This document shows positions 44,165-52,740 of a stretch of DNA of 64,000 bases, in pieces. This stretch comes from Niabella beijingensis. Lineage in GTDB: Bacteria > Bacteroidota > Bacteroidia > Chitinophagales > Chitinophagaceae. Numbering within the stretch: position 1 is the stretch's first letter; each line of letters starts with the position of its first letter. The translations under genes were made by a program, and so were the position numbers. The notes beneath the pieces are model-generated. The model did not search any database and had not been told where the DNA came from. It was given only the letters and a program-made list of their open reading frames with translations. The stretch is taken from NCBI RefSeq assembly GCF_020034665.1, contig NZ_JAIQDI010000001.1, forward strand, positions 434,001 to 498,000, in the 5' to 3' direction.

Positions 44165-45304
44165 TTATGCCAAATTCGACCGTAATTGCGAAGCCAGTTC
44201 CCGGATCCCTGCTTCAATACTACCATGTTCAACTGCAAACTGCTGTACCTTTACTTTTTCTCTTTCCTCTGTAGTATAAGCCAGGTATTCTTCCAATGAA
44301 ACTTCTGTGCGGTAAACTTTTGAAAGCACACCACCGAGAGAAATAAAGACTTCCTTATATTTTTTTGTTGGGTCGTTCGCCTTATTAACCGAAAGTACTA
44401 GCGCCTTTTCTTTTTCTGTCAGTCCCAAAAGTTCCTGGATGTCATCAAACTTATTTTGATATTTGGACTGATCCAGTAAGATCTTACAATCAGAATTATT
44501 AATAATAGCCTGCTTAACAACGGGAGAAGAAATGATATCTTCGATTTCCTGCGTCACAACAATTGCTTCACCAAAATGCTTCCGGACCGTTTTAAAGAGA
44601 TATTTTATATACGCTGCAAAACCCTCCCGCATCAACGCTTTCCAGGCTTCCTCAATAAGAATCATCTTCCGTACGCCCTTCAACTTGCGTATCTTGGATA
44701 TAAAAACTTCCATGATGATCAATGTTACTACTGGAAAAATTGCGTGATCCTTGATATTGTCCAGCTCAAAAACAATGAATCGCTGTTGAAGCAGGTCCAA
44801 ATTTTTCGTGGCATTCAATAAATAATCAAACTCCCCGCCCCTGTAATAAGGTCTGAGCACAAAGAGAAAATTATCGATGTCGAAATATTTTTCCCGAACC
44901 TTATCCTTCTTCAACACATCCTGAAATTCCGTTTGCAGGTATTCATAAAAGGAATCAAAACAAGGAAAGATGCTTTTATCTTTTTCCAGGTTCTCAAAAT
45001 ATCCCTGCAAAGCATTGGAAAGTGCCACGTATTCACTACGCATATAAGATTCATCATCTTTTTTCCAAAGAGCTAACAGGAGCGTTTTAATACTCTCCTT
45101 TTTTTCAATATCCAGGCTGTCGCCTTCCCCGATGTAGAAAGGATTAAACCTGATGGGATCGGATTCCGAATAAGTGAAATAATAACCATCTACTAAATCA
45201 CACAACCCCTTGTAAGAATGCCCCACATCTACCAGCACGATATGCGCGCCTGATTCATAATAGCTCCTTACCATGTGGTTGGTAAAGAAGCTCTTTCCTG
45301 ATCC
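44165..45304 (-). CDS. traG: TraG ATPase, C-terminal part (separated by hairpin insertion)
   Basis: The C-terminal half of the VirB4-type conjugation ATPase. The frame resumes at GGATCAGGAAAG (GSGKSFFTNH, 45304 down), the second half of Walker A. The first ATG is at 45274 (MVRSYYESGAHIVLVDVGHSYKG), giving 369 residues if translated alone. Walker B is at 204-211 of that form (MILIEEAW), with VTQEIEDI and SDCKILLDQ motifs after it. Alone it would lack Walker A and the N-terminal domain. Joined to the N-terminal part without the 44-bp insertion, the protein would be about 820 residues, the normal TraG length, with an intact GPSGSGKS. Either this is a recently broken gene or the gap is bypassed in some way. 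Confidence 0.9.
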   Translation of the reverse strand, partial: GSGKSFFTNHMVRSYYESGAHIVLVDVGHSYKGLCDLVDGYYFTYSESDPIRFNPFYIGEGDSLDIEKKESIKTLLLALWKKDDESYMRSEYVALSNALQGYFENLEKDKSIFPCFDSFYEYLQTEFQDVLKKDKVREKYFDIDNFLFVLRPYYRGGEFDYLLNATKNLDLLQQRFIVFELDNIKDHAIFPVVTLIIMEVFISKIRKLKGVRKMILIEEAWKALMREGFAAYIKYLFKTVRKHFGEAIVVTQEIEDIISSPVVKQAIINNSDCKILLDQSKYQNKFDDIQELLGLTEKEKALVLSVNKANDPTKKYKEVFISLGGVLSKVYRTEVSLEEYLAYTTEEREKVKVQQFAVEHGSIEAGIRELASQLRSNLA

Positions 45305-45348
45305 AGATTTTTATGCCGGGCCACTCAGTTAAGAATGGCCCGGCATAA
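45305..45348. mobile_element. 44-bp hairpin insertion inside the traG Walker A motif
   Basis: On the minus strand the coding sequence ...GGGCCTTCT is followed by this 44-bp block and then GGATCAGGAAAG. Removing the block restores GPS-GSGKS exactly. The block consists of a perfect 13-bp stem (TTATGCCGGGCCA, 45336-45348, pairing with TGGCCCGGCATAA, 45311-45323), a 12-base loop containing the in-frame TGA, and a tail AAATCT. The codon TCT stands immediately before the insertion and again as its last three bases, so it looks like a 3-bp target duplication, or like matched take-off and landing codons. Length 44 is not divisible by three. I see no second copy in the window. Confidence 0.8.
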
Positions 45349-46668
45349 AGAAGGCCCCAATATGAATTTATTCCGGTTAGTGCAAATACCAGCCCTTATA
45401 GGCTCATCGCTTATATCCGCATGTACCGGCTTACCCGTCAGCCGGTCCCCGAGCCGCATACCAATTTCACTGTCACTGTCCCTGTAATTAGTTTCCAGGT
45501 TTAGAAAACAGCAGGCCTGTTCCGCGAACGTATCAAACACATCGTTCATTGGAAAATCAGCCGCGTTTCCGGGAATGCCCGCCCACCAGATCTGAGCCGC
45601 CCCGGCAGTTTCCAATTTAACCGCTGCTTCCATTTGTGCGAGCGCAGAAGTAACCTTATTTTTAATCTCCTTTAGCTCTTCGGGGGTATCCGTCCAAACC
45701 AACACATTAAAATGTGCCTTAACCGGCAGCCGCTGTTCACTCACACATTCATTGAGAAAATCACCAACTGCATCCCGTGCAATAGAATTCTCCCTGGAGT
45801 AAGCCGCTAACGACTGAAGCCGGAGCCGCTTACTTTCCAGCTTTTTCATCGTAACACCCGCATCGCCAATAAATACATATTGATTATAAACATGGTTACA
45901 GGGAAGGAGCAAACCAAGAGTTGATGAAAAACCAACGGAAAACTTTGTCCGGTCACTCGAATACTTGTCATAGTTGATCCGGGATCCACAAAGTGAAGGA
46001 AGATCAGTAACATCTGCCAATGTATACAGCTGGCAGTGCTGATCACCGATCTTCAGTTGATCTTTTAACTGCAAGTCTTTTACTAATAAGTGATCAGGCT
46101 GTTCCGACAAAGTAAAGTAACGCTCAATTAGACCGACTCTGTTGCTCTGGCTATTTATTTCACTTGTTCTAAGCCGTTTCAGTAAAACTCCGGCGTCCGA
46201 AAGGATTCGCGCGAACTGCCCCGCAGAATCTTCAAATTCCTGCAATGCCGAATTACTTACAGTCTGCTCAGGCACAAATGTTGGGCGAAGCAAACTGGTA
46301 AATACAGAACTGGATGCTTTTCTACCCGCTGGCTTCTTTGTTAATGTTATATAACAATCGTGCCTCAAATATGGCCGCCCCTCAAAGAAATTGTTGCTGC
46401 TCCGGGAAAGAAAAGAACCGTCCTCCAATTTTTCAGGCTGGAACTTCGACTGCACAAAATAATCCTGCTTATGAAATACCGTTTCCTTTGGGAGCACCTT
46501 AATGGCTTTAATAAAGCCCTGGTGCAACGCCTCATAATTCTCATCCGATTGGGTAAACACTTCGGGAAGCGTTACTTTAAATACAATGGAAATATCTCCA
46601 TGCTTACTCAAAATACAATCATGCTCCACATCCATTATGGGCATGAGATCGTTTAACCATTTTTCCAT
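45325..46668 (-). CDS. traG: TraG ATPase, N-terminal part (truncated in Walker A)
   Basis: The N-terminal 440 residues of the VirB4-type ATPase, followed by seven residues encoded by the hairpin insertion (LCRAILN) and a TGA stop. Family features are MEKWLNDLMPIMDVEHDCILSKHGDISIVFKV, HKQDYFVQSKF, LRHDCYITLTKK, IGDQHCQLYTLADVTDLPSLCGSR, CNHVYNQYVFIGD and the run into NRNKFILGPS, where Walker A begins. VirB4 ATPases energise pilus/channel assembly and bind the inner-membrane complex through this half. Reading stops before the nucleotide site is complete, so the product alone cannot hydrolyse ATP. It starts 42 bp after the TraF stop. Confidence 0.9.
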   Translation of the reverse strand: MEKWLNDLMPIMDVEHDCILSKHGDISIVFKVTLPEVFTQSDENYEALHQGFIKAIKVLPKETVFHKQDYFVQSKFQPEKLEDGSFLSRSSNNFFEGRPYLRHDCYITLTKKPAGRKASSSVFTSLLRPTFVPEQTVSNSALQEFEDSAGQFARILSDAGVLLKRLRTSEINSQSNRVGLIERYFTLSEQPDHLLVKDLQLKDQLKIGDQHCQLYTLADVTDLPSLCGSRINYDKYSSDRTKFSVGFSSTLGLLLPCNHVYNQYVFIGDAGVTMKKLESKRLRLQSLAAYSRENSIARDAVGDFLNECVSEQRLPVKAHFNVLVWTDTPEELKEIKNKVTSALAQMEAAVKLETAGAAQIWWAGIPGNAADFPMNDVFDTFAEQACCFLNLETNYRDSDSEIGMRLGDRLTGKPVHADISDEPIRAGICTNRNKFILGPSLCRAILN

Positions 46669-46710
46669 ATCTCACACTTTTTCTTCTTCACAAATGATAG
46701 ACCGCCAACG

Positions 46711-47019
46711 TTACCTTATAAATACCTTCCTGCTATTGTTTTTAATCCAATCAGGAATCTGTCGGTTGCCAATTTTTTTCATCAATCCATGCTCACCGTA
46801 TTTCCCGCTCATGCGATAAACCCTTTTAAAAAGAATACCTCCCGTTATAAAAACAATTCCAAGGCAAATGAACATATTCACACCGCATATATATAATATG
46901 GCAAATCCGACCAACAAGGCCACCAATCCACCGCCCAGGTACCATATATATTGTGCTTTAAGTCCTTTAAACATTACAGGCTGGTTCACTCCCCTGTTTA
47001 TTTTATAAACGCTGGCCAT
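46711..47019 (-). CDS. traF: Conjugative transposon protein TraF (DUF4133)
   Basis: The start is chosen at 47019 (MASVYKINRGVNQPVMFKGLKAQYIWYLGGGL), 10 bp after the TraE stop, rather than the longer frame to 47067. The product is 102 residues. Two transmembrane helices (about 27-70) and the ending GLMKKIGNRQIPDWI fit TraF, the VirB3-like small membrane protein that sits beside the VirB4-type ATPase. Gene order traE-traF-traG is that of CTnDOT. Confidence 0.9.
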   Translation of the reverse strand: MASVYKINRGVNQPVMFKGLKAQYIWYLGGGLVALLVGFAILYICGVNMFICLGIVFITGGILFKRVYRMSGKYGEHGLMKKIGNRQIPDWIKNNSRKVFIR

Positions 47020-47029
47020 TGTTCTGTAC

Positions 47030-47371
47030 TTATAGTCCGAAAAATGAACGCAATACTGTGGCCACAATTACCAGGAAGATGCAACTACCAAACCAGCTTG
47101 CCGCAATTTGTCCTGTATGTGGATCCCCTCCGCTCCATCGCTGGTACACCCTCACCGCTCCAACCAACCCAAGTACGGCACCCACGGCATACATTAAATT
47201 GATTCCGGTATCAAAATACTGCCGTACTAACGAGTTTGCTTCTTCGATCCCCTTACTGCCATCCTGGGCATGGGAACTAATACTGCATAAAAAACAAAGA
47301 ACTGTTGTAATAAGCGCATAGCGCTCCCCTTTACTGCCTGAAGCAGTCTTACGCCACATAATCATACTCAC
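47030..47371 (-). CDS. traE: Conjugative transposon protein TraE (DUF4134)
   Basis: A 113-residue membrane protein: signal (ending SSHAQ, about residue 36), GIEEANSLVRQYFDTGINLMYAVGAVLGLVGAVRVYQRWSGGDPHTGQIAASWFGSCIFLVIVATVLRSFF. This matches the DUF4134 TraE family, the VirB2-like pilin-type subunit with two hydrophobic helices. It is the first gene of the tra operon; a large inverted repeat lies about 160 bp upstream. Confidence 0.92.
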   Translation of the reverse strand: MSMIMWRKTASGSKGERYALITTVLCFLCSISSHAQDGSKGIEEANSLVRQYFDTGINLMYAVGAVLGLVGAVRVYQRWSGGDPHTGQIAASWFGSCIFLVIVATVLRSFFGL

Positions 47372-47531
47372 ATCTGCTTTATTTGATCAATAAGAACCTT
47401 CTATCCCCACACTATCCAAACACACTGTCTTATGAATCATAAGCAGGTGATCCAAAAAAACCTGCCGCGGCTCAAACCTATGGCTGAGACGACCACCGTA
47501 AGCGGAATAAGCTCGCGGACAGGACTAAGGC

Positions 47532-47592
47532 GGCCTCCGTTCCCGATCCTCCCCACCTTATCCAATGCTACACAAAATGGGATACGGAGGCC
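47532..47592. promoter_or_regulatory. Inverted repeat in the leader of the tra operon
   Basis: GGCCTCCGTTCCC (47532-47544) pairs with GGGATACGGAGGCC (47579-47592) with one bulged base and a 34-base loop. It lies between traE and the upstream 145-residue gene. It is GC-rich in an AT-rich neighbourhood. It could be an attenuator, a terminator of the upstream gene (no T-run is visible) or an operator. The remaining 230 bp of the gap show nothing else. Confidence 0.45.
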
Positions 47593-47604
47593 ATATTATT
47601 ACGG

Positions 47605-48042
47605 CTACTGCCAGATTTCTTCTAATTCATTGTCGTTTAGCTCAACACCTAACCGGTGAGATGCTTCCTGAGCAAAATGATTAGACATTGAGATTTGAAA
47701 CGCTGTCCCCTTAATTTGAGGAAACGCCTTCACCTTATCGCTCAAATCCGCAATTAGTTTACCCCTGTCAATCGGCGCATTGTTTGTATTGCTAAAAACG
47801 CCTCTGCATTCTTTCATCAATTCATGCACACTGTCATAAAGACTTTCGTATTCGTGCTTTTCTCTGGGTATAGACGAATTTCCTTTTTTATACATTGCAT
47901 TAGCCCCATCTTGTTTGCCAAATCGCTTACCAAGCTTTCCCAAATCATCACGATAATATAAAGCCAGAACTATTACATAATAAATCAAAAGAAAAACGAG
48001 AAGACAAATTAAAAACTGTTCCCAGGTAATTACATTTTGCAT
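47605..48042 (-). CDS. Small single-pass membrane protein upstream of traE
   Basis: The start is placed at the internal Met (MQNVITWEQFLICLLVFLLIYYVIVLALYYRDDL; 145 residues), because the upstream extension to 48129 has no protein-like features. One transmembrane helix (about 10-30) is followed by a cytoplasmic region (HEYESLYDSVHELMKECRGVFS ... ISMSNHFAQEASHRLGVELNDNELEEIWQ). Proteins of this plan precede traE in Bacteroidota elements, but I cannot assign a tra letter. Confidence 0.6.
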   Translation of the reverse strand: MQNVITWEQFLICLLVFLLIYYVIVLALYYRDDLGKLGKRFGKQDGANAMYKKGNSSIPREKHEYESLYDSVHELMKECRGVFSNTNNAPIDRGKLIADLSDKVKAFPQIKGTAFQISMSNHFAQEASHRLGVELNDNELEEIWQ

Positions 48043-48182
48043 AATTGATGTTTTATTGACAACACAAAAATGAGGTTTACAACAGCCATTTTGTAGTCCA
48101 AAAAGCAATAAAATCAGTCCAAAAAGCAATTTCTTGTATCCAAAACTTTTTAAACCGGCGCACTTTTTTCACATGAAAAAAA

Positions 48183-49211
48183 TCATTTTGGAAAGCCTGC
48201 CCGATATTGGCTTGGGGTTAAGCCAAACGCCAACTTGAATGCTTTTCCAAATGCCTGGGGTGATTCAAAGTCAAGATCTGCCGCAACCGAATGAATACTT
48301 TCCCCATTACGCAACAATTCTTTTCCCCGCTCCATTCGTATAGCATTGTAATATTTATAAGGAGAAAGCCCAAATAAGCGTTTGAATCCATAATTCAATG
48401 TAAAATGGTTGAGGTAGGTTTGACGGCAAAGTTGTTTATTTCCTGGATAATAGGGAATGCTCTCATCAATCAATCGCTTTACCTCCTGCAATGCCTTAAT
48501 CTGAACTTCAGTCAGCTGAGCCGTCCCGTCCTTAACCTGCCCATTTGCCTCCAAAGTAGCAACTAAAACATTTCCGATGGTGTTCTGCAAAAGCCGCATC
48601 CTACCCACATCACTATAATTATTTTGTATTATGCCCTGTACCGCCTCTAACATCAAACTTGTACAGCGGTGCGGTCGATCATACAAATTCACCGGCGAGA
48701 TATTCTTTACCTGGTTCATAAACTGCCCAAATAATTTATAGTCCTTTACAAAATCCTCAACAAACCACTTCTCAAAATGGACATCAAAAGTTTCATATTG
48801 CATTCCAGCATCAAAGCGGGCGTGCCATACACCAGCAGGCATAAAAAGAAAATTAAAACAGGACGCTGGAATTTCAACATCCAACTCCCCGTTCCAAGAT
48901 CCCCTGATTCCATTTTGCATTGCTATCCACAGATCAAAAGTGGATTCAAACCCGCTGACCTGCAAAACCGTATCTGAGGCAGCAAAAAAGTGATTAATCC
49001 ACGCTACAAAGCCGTTGCCCATAAACTTTTGAAAAAGAGCTTTAAAACCCTTCCCAGATATGCTAAAGGCCGTAGTTGCTTGAATTACATAGCGAACTAA
49101 ATCCTCCGGAATATCCGGTGAAGATCTAAGCGCTCCGAAACCCTCTTGCACAAACTGTATGATCAAAATACCATCCATAAACACCGCACACTTATCCACC
49201 ATTGCCCACAT
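48183..49211 (-). CDS. AraC-family transcriptional regulator
   Basis: A 342-residue protein with a non-cupin-like N-terminal sensor domain (FNFLFMPAGVWHARFDAGMQYETFDVHFEKWF at about 123-155). The C-terminal AraC DNA-binding domain (about 250-340) includes RQTYLNHFTLNYGFKRLFGLSPYKYYNAIRMERGKELLRNGESIHSVAADLDFESPQAFGKAFKLAFGLTPSQYRAGFP. Earlier Met codons make the exact start uncertain. It lies directly upstream of the tra genes in the same orientation and may regulate them, or the neighbouring regulators and SusC/D set. Confidence 0.85.
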   Translation of the reverse strand: MWAMVDKCAVFMDGILIIQFVQEGFGALRSSPDIPEDLVRYVIQATTAFSISGKGFKALFQKFMGNGFVAWINHFFAASDTVLQVSGFESTFDLWIAMQNGIRGSWNGELDVEIPASCFNFLFMPAGVWHARFDAGMQYETFDVHFEKWFVEDFVKDYKLFGQFMNQVKNISPVNLYDRPHRCTSLMLEAVQGIIQNNYSDVGRMRLLQNTIGNVLVATLEANGQVKDGTAQLTEVQIKALQEVKRLIDESIPYYPGNKQLCRQTYLNHFTLNYGFKRLFGLSPYKYYNAIRMERGKELLRNGESIHSVAADLDFESPQAFGKAFKLAFGLTPSQYRAGFPK

Positions 49212-49587
49212 AAAATAAAAATAACAGAATGGTATTTTTCTTCATCTGGAACCTATATTGTCCACGTCGCTGCCTTAGAAAAAGCACAGTTCCAAATGCA
49301 AGAACATATAAAAATTCGCCACTTTGGCACAAAGGATCTCGGAAACCTTTTTGCAATGCCACTTCCATTACATGTTGTAATTTAGGCGTAGAGGGTTCTG
49401 GCCACCGGAACTTCATTCTGTTCCGGCACCACTGAATAGATGCAATCATAGTGTAAAATTTAAAAGGCTATAAATATTACTCTATAGGAAATAGCAGCAA
49501 ATTCCAAGCCTTCAGTAGTACGCAAAAAGTACTATTTCCATACGCATAATTACGTATTTTTAGAAAATCGGCATTGCGATATCTCCA
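49212..49587. other. Gap between two regulator genes
   Basis: 376 bp. A minus-strand frame of 85 codons (49192-49449) overlaps the start of the AraC gene, but its product has no protein-like pattern and I do not call it. No promoter motif or strong hairpin stands out. Confidence 0.4.
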
Positions 49588-50019
49588 TTAAGCGCTTATC
49601 TTATATATAAATTTGGCTTTGTTAGAAACGCTCATTTTATCAAAAATGTGTTGCACATGCTTTGACACGGTTCTTTCTGCAATAAAAAGCTGTTTGGCAA
49701 TTTCTTTGTAAGTAACACCCGTATACACCAAAAAAGCAATTTCCTGCTCACGGCTGGTTAGATTAAATTGCTGGCAGTTTTCTCTAAACTTCTCATTTCT
49801 CTTCAACTGGCCGCACTCCTGTAATCGAGTCTCCGTTTCTTTAAGACGCTTATTCACTTTTCTTAAAGAAAATATGTTCATTTTAACCTGCAAAGCAATC
49901 AGCAAAAGTAAACCTGCATTTGCCATAACCTCTACTAGCCGTATTCTTTGTTTCACAACTGGAGAAATAATAGCATTCGCACTATTAATTGGGTTGTTAA
50001 GGGATAAATCCTTTCTCAT
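49588..50019 (-). CDS. Membrane-anchored LuxR-type HTH regulator
   Basis: A 143-residue protein. A hydrophobic segment (about 31-47, VMANAGLLLLIALQVKM) is followed by a coiled coil (about 50-80, LRKVNKRLKETETRLQECGQLKRNEKF). A LuxR/FixJ-type helix-turn-helix spans about 85-141 (FNLTSREQEIAFLVYTGVTYKEIAKQLFIAERTVSKHVQHIFDKMSVSNKAKFIY). No receiver domain is present. The small membrane-plus-coiled-coil-plus-HTH format is common in Bacteroidota. It is divergent from the AraC-like gene at 50288. Confidence 0.85.
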   Translation of the reverse strand: MRKDLSLNNPINSANAIISPVVKQRIRLVEVMANAGLLLLIALQVKMNIFSLRKVNKRLKETETRLQECGQLKRNEKFRENCQQFNLTSREQEIAFLVYTGVTYKEIAKQLFIAERTVSKHVQHIFDKMSVSNKAKFIYKISA

Positions 50020-50196
50020 AAGAAGTTAATTATTTAATAACCAATTTATAAACTAATAGAAATTAGCAAAAAACAAATTGTTTTGATGTCACTTTCACAA
50101 TTCAGTCTCAGGCTGAATACCTTATACAGTTAGATCAAATTTAATAATTTTCCCACCACTTGGTATACTTTTTACGAGAATTACATTTTTGGTTTG

Positions 50197-50204
50197 TACT
50201 TTTG
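50197..50204 (+). promoter_or_regulatory. Candidate Bacteroidota -7 promoter element
   Basis: TACTTTTG exactly matches the TANNTTTG consensus of the Bacteroidota main sigma factor. It lies 84 bp upstream of the plus-strand AraC-like gene. The -33 region is only weakly matched, so the call is tentative. Confidence 0.4.
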
Positions 50205-50287
50205 ATGTAGCAAAACTATTGCATTGTTATCTATAAGCTCCATCTATTACACGACGGAGCATTTTTAAACGTACAAATTGAAACAAC

Positions 50288-51286
50288 ATGCCTTACAAAC
50301 CACCCCTATTATTTCAGGCTCCAGGCCAATGGCAAAGTACCAAAACTGAAAGCACCGGCCTCCCTCCCGGTCAGCAGCTGGTATTAATGTTTGCCACCCC
50401 CTACCTTACCAGTTGGGGAAATAAAAAAGAAAACTATGTACTTCAGCAAATTTACCAATGGGCAAACATCACATTAGCACTTGTCACCATACATCTCTCA
50501 GAATATTCATTATTTGAAGTAACCTGTGAACATGATTTCAAGGCATTTCAATATACATTACAGGGCTACGGATTTGCGGCACTTTACAATCATGGATGCA
50601 TACCGCTCTATGAAGGAACATACACCCTCCAATACATACCAAAGGGCTCTCATAAAGTAATCTTATCAGCGGGTACCTATCACTATTTTTACATGATCTC
50701 TGACACCTTTCTGAGCACTCCCACAAGCATTGATCCACATATTGACGCACAAAATCAATATACTGAAAAAGGTAAAAACAATAGCGTAGTTACCAGATTA
50801 CCAATGGATCACAGGGTAAAAGACCTCATCCGAAGACTGCTCGAATTGCCCGGTAACGAACCAGAAGTTCCATTTACAACAATCTCGATAATAACCAAAT
50901 TAAATAGGCACTATTACCGGCAGATCAATAACATGGTCGGAGAACCAAAGCCGATCGATTTCCGGGCATGGGTAAACACATTTCTGGCCAATAACATGGA
51001 CATTTCTGTAAGGCAGCTCATACAGAAAATAAAGCAGGATTTTTCGATGGAGGCGACTACGCTGCGGAACTACTGGATAAAGTCGGGGCATAAAAAGGAC
51101 TCACCAAGAGCAAGTTTTAAAAAACTAAGATTTGAGTATGCCTTATATCTTATAGCAGTCGAAAATTTGTCAAGCAAACAGGCCCAGGAACAGTTAGGTT
51201 TTAAAAACCATTCAAATTTTGTAGAAGAATTCAATAACTATTTTGGTTATCCTCCAAACCAAATAGATAAATTTTTAATACGGTAA
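50288..51286 (+). CDS. AraC-like HTH transcriptional regulator
   Basis: A 332-residue protein. The N-terminal and middle parts have no strong match (YTLQGYGFAALYNHGCIPLYEGTYTLQYIPKGSHKVILSAGTYHYFYM looks like a beta-barrel sensor). The C-terminal region (about 235-330) has two HTH-like units (NNMDISVRQLIQKIKQDFSMEATTLRNYWIKSG; LRFEYALYLIAVENLSSKQAQEQLGFKNHSNFVEEFNNYFGYPPNQID). It is transcribed away from the LuxR-type gene. It precedes the MauE/DoxX gene on the same strand after a 600-bp gap. Target unknown. Confidence 0.75.
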   Translation: MPYKPPLLFQAPGQWQSTKTESTGLPPGQQLVLMFATPYLTSWGNKKENYVLQQIYQWANITLALVTIHLSEYSLFEVTCEHDFKAFQYTLQGYGFAALYNHGCIPLYEGTYTLQYIPKGSHKVILSAGTYHYFYMISDTFLSTPTSIDPHIDAQNQYTEKGKNNSVVTRLPMDHRVKDLIRRLLELPGNEPEVPFTTISIITKLNRHYYRQINNMVGEPKPIDFRAWVNTFLANNMDISVRQLIQKIKQDFSMEATTLRNYWIKSGHKKDSPRASFKKLRFEYALYLIAVENLSSKQAQEQLGFKNHSNFVEEFNNYFGYPPNQIDKFLIR

Positions 51287-51887
51287 AAGTCCTCTTCTTC
51301 AAGACAAGATTACGGTAAAATGCAATTGTACACGACTTTCCAAACAAAAATTTTCATTTTACCGTAATAATGAATACAAATTTCCTTTGCAACTTTGTAT
51401 TGGAAACAGTGCTGGAGGATTGCCCACGACTTCTTCGGAAGTTAATTAAATTCAAAAAGGTTCTTTAAAGGAAAGTTTAAAAAGTGAATAAAGACACAAA
51501 CAGCCATGTCCAGGTCGCGTATTCATAAAAAGGATGGATATAGTCTTACTTCCTCGTCGTATTAAGATGCGGTAACAAAAGATTATCTGTCTTAAAAAGT
51601 TTATTGAGAGAGAAAGACCAGGCCAAGCTAGGTTACAGAACACATAGAATCAAGAAATGCCATGCACCTCTAAACATTGGTAATCATCCTGACCGACTAT
51701 CAAACGGCTCTCTAGACAAATTTAAAGAAAAGAATAAAATATATTATTTCAAAAGCAACGATACTTGCTAAATAAAAGGCTTTATTTAATCGCAGGACTA
51801 CCTCTTCGCCATCAAAGTCGGAATAGGTAAATATTCGGTACTGACAATTCGAGCCTAAAAGCAAGGATTCGCTCTAAAACAACAATA
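51287..51887. repeat. Gap with a 14-bp inverted repeat after the regulator gene
   Basis: Just after the stop codon, TACGGTAAAA appears (51271-51290). Then ATTACGGTAAAATG (51309-51322) is repeated in inverted orientation as CATTTTACCGTAAT (51355-51368). The 14-bp arms are perfect, with a 32-base spacer. The three copies of TACGGTAAAA suggest a binding site or a terminator-like structure without T-run. The remaining 500 bp show no gene or clear signal. Confidence 0.5.
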
Positions 51888-52352
51888 GTGGAAGTAATAT
51901 TGACACATACCAACAAGGCAACCTGCACAAAGATATTATTAAAGATTTGTATCCTGATATTGCTATTATACTTCTACAGCCTCGGACTTCAAAAATGCAT
52001 TGCACTATCCAGCTATCGATTTTGGCTAAACAGAGTTCCGGTTGCAAAAACATTTTCGGATATTCTTTATATAATTATACCAGTGTTACAACTCTTGCTT
52101 GCAGCAATGCTATTACACAAGAAAACCCGGATGGCTGCACTATATTATATAATCATCTCCCAATTAGCATACGTTGTATTAATAGGATACATATTCTATT
52201 TCACTCCATATTTAGTATGGCCGTGGCACCCATTTTGGACGAAAGCAGATTGGTTTGAGATTCTTTTGCTTACGTTGAGTACTGCATGGTTGGCATTTGT
52301 AAGTTTGAAATTGCATATGAAATTGCTAAAAATCGAGAAACGTTTATTTTAA
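51888..52352 (+). CDS. MauE/DoxX-like four-helix membrane protein
   Basis: A 154-residue protein using a GTG start. There are four transmembrane helices (about 17-35, 57-77, 85-105, 122-142). The first segment, LYFYSLGLQKCIALSSYRFWLNRVP, and the later GLQK/RVP pattern fit the MauE/DoxX redox-associated family. Cys37 near the end of the first helix may be functional. In many Bacteroidota such a gene stands next to a small exported peptide gene, as here (75 bp downstream). The pair may concern disulfide chemistry or export of the small protein. Confidence 0.7.
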   Translation: MEVILTHTNKATCTKILLKICILILLLYFYSLGLQKCIALSSYRFWLNRVPVAKTFSDILYIIIPVLQLLLAAMLLHKKTRMAALYYIIISQLAYVVLIGYIFYFTPYLVWPWHPFWTKADWFEILLLTLSTAWLAFVSLKLHMKLLKIEKRLF

Positions 52353-52428
52353 AATAAAACAGCGGCCTACGAAAAAAGGGAATTGCTGAAACCCTCTAAA
52401 AAGTAAGCATTTTTTAAAATCAATAATC

Positions 52429-52713
52429 ATGAGAAGGTTTTCATTCTTTCTGCTACTGGTCTGCTTATTGGCTACCACAGCATTTGTCTTCGCAAACAAC
52501 AAAAAGTTTGCTAATGGCTTAAATCTTTACATTCAGGATGCTTCATCCAACTACGTCCAAATCTCAGATGGGACGATGGATTTTCTTCAGCTGCAAATTG
52601 CCTCACCTGGTCAAACCCAAGCTCAACTAAAGGGAAACGGAGCATCGGCACGTCCTCTTTTCCATGACAACGGCACAACCAAAGTTCCGGTTTCAGCAGT
52701 GGGTTCCTGGTAG
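52429..52713 (+). CDS. Small exported protein of unknown function
   Basis: A 94-residue protein with a clear signal peptide (MRRFSFFLLLVCLLATTAFVFA, then NNKK). The mature part (about 70 residues) is rich in Gln, Ser and Gly, with no Cys (LNLYIQDASSNYVQISDGTMDFLQLQIASPGQTQAQ). It resembles the DUF6520-type small secreted proteins that occur with MauE/DoxX genes, but I cannot confirm this. A strong terminator follows. Confidence 0.7.
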   Translation: MRRFSFFLLLVCLLATTAFVFANNKKFANGLNLYIQDASSNYVQISDGTMDFLQLQIASPGQTQAQLKGNGASARPLFHDNGTTKVPVSAVGSW

Positions 52714-52740
52714 TTCAAGAAAATCTCAAATTAGCCATAA

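Noticed and set aside
49192-49449. 85-codon minus-strand frame overlapping the AraC gene
   Set aside because: It overlaps the AraC start, has no start-site signal and a composition unlike a protein.
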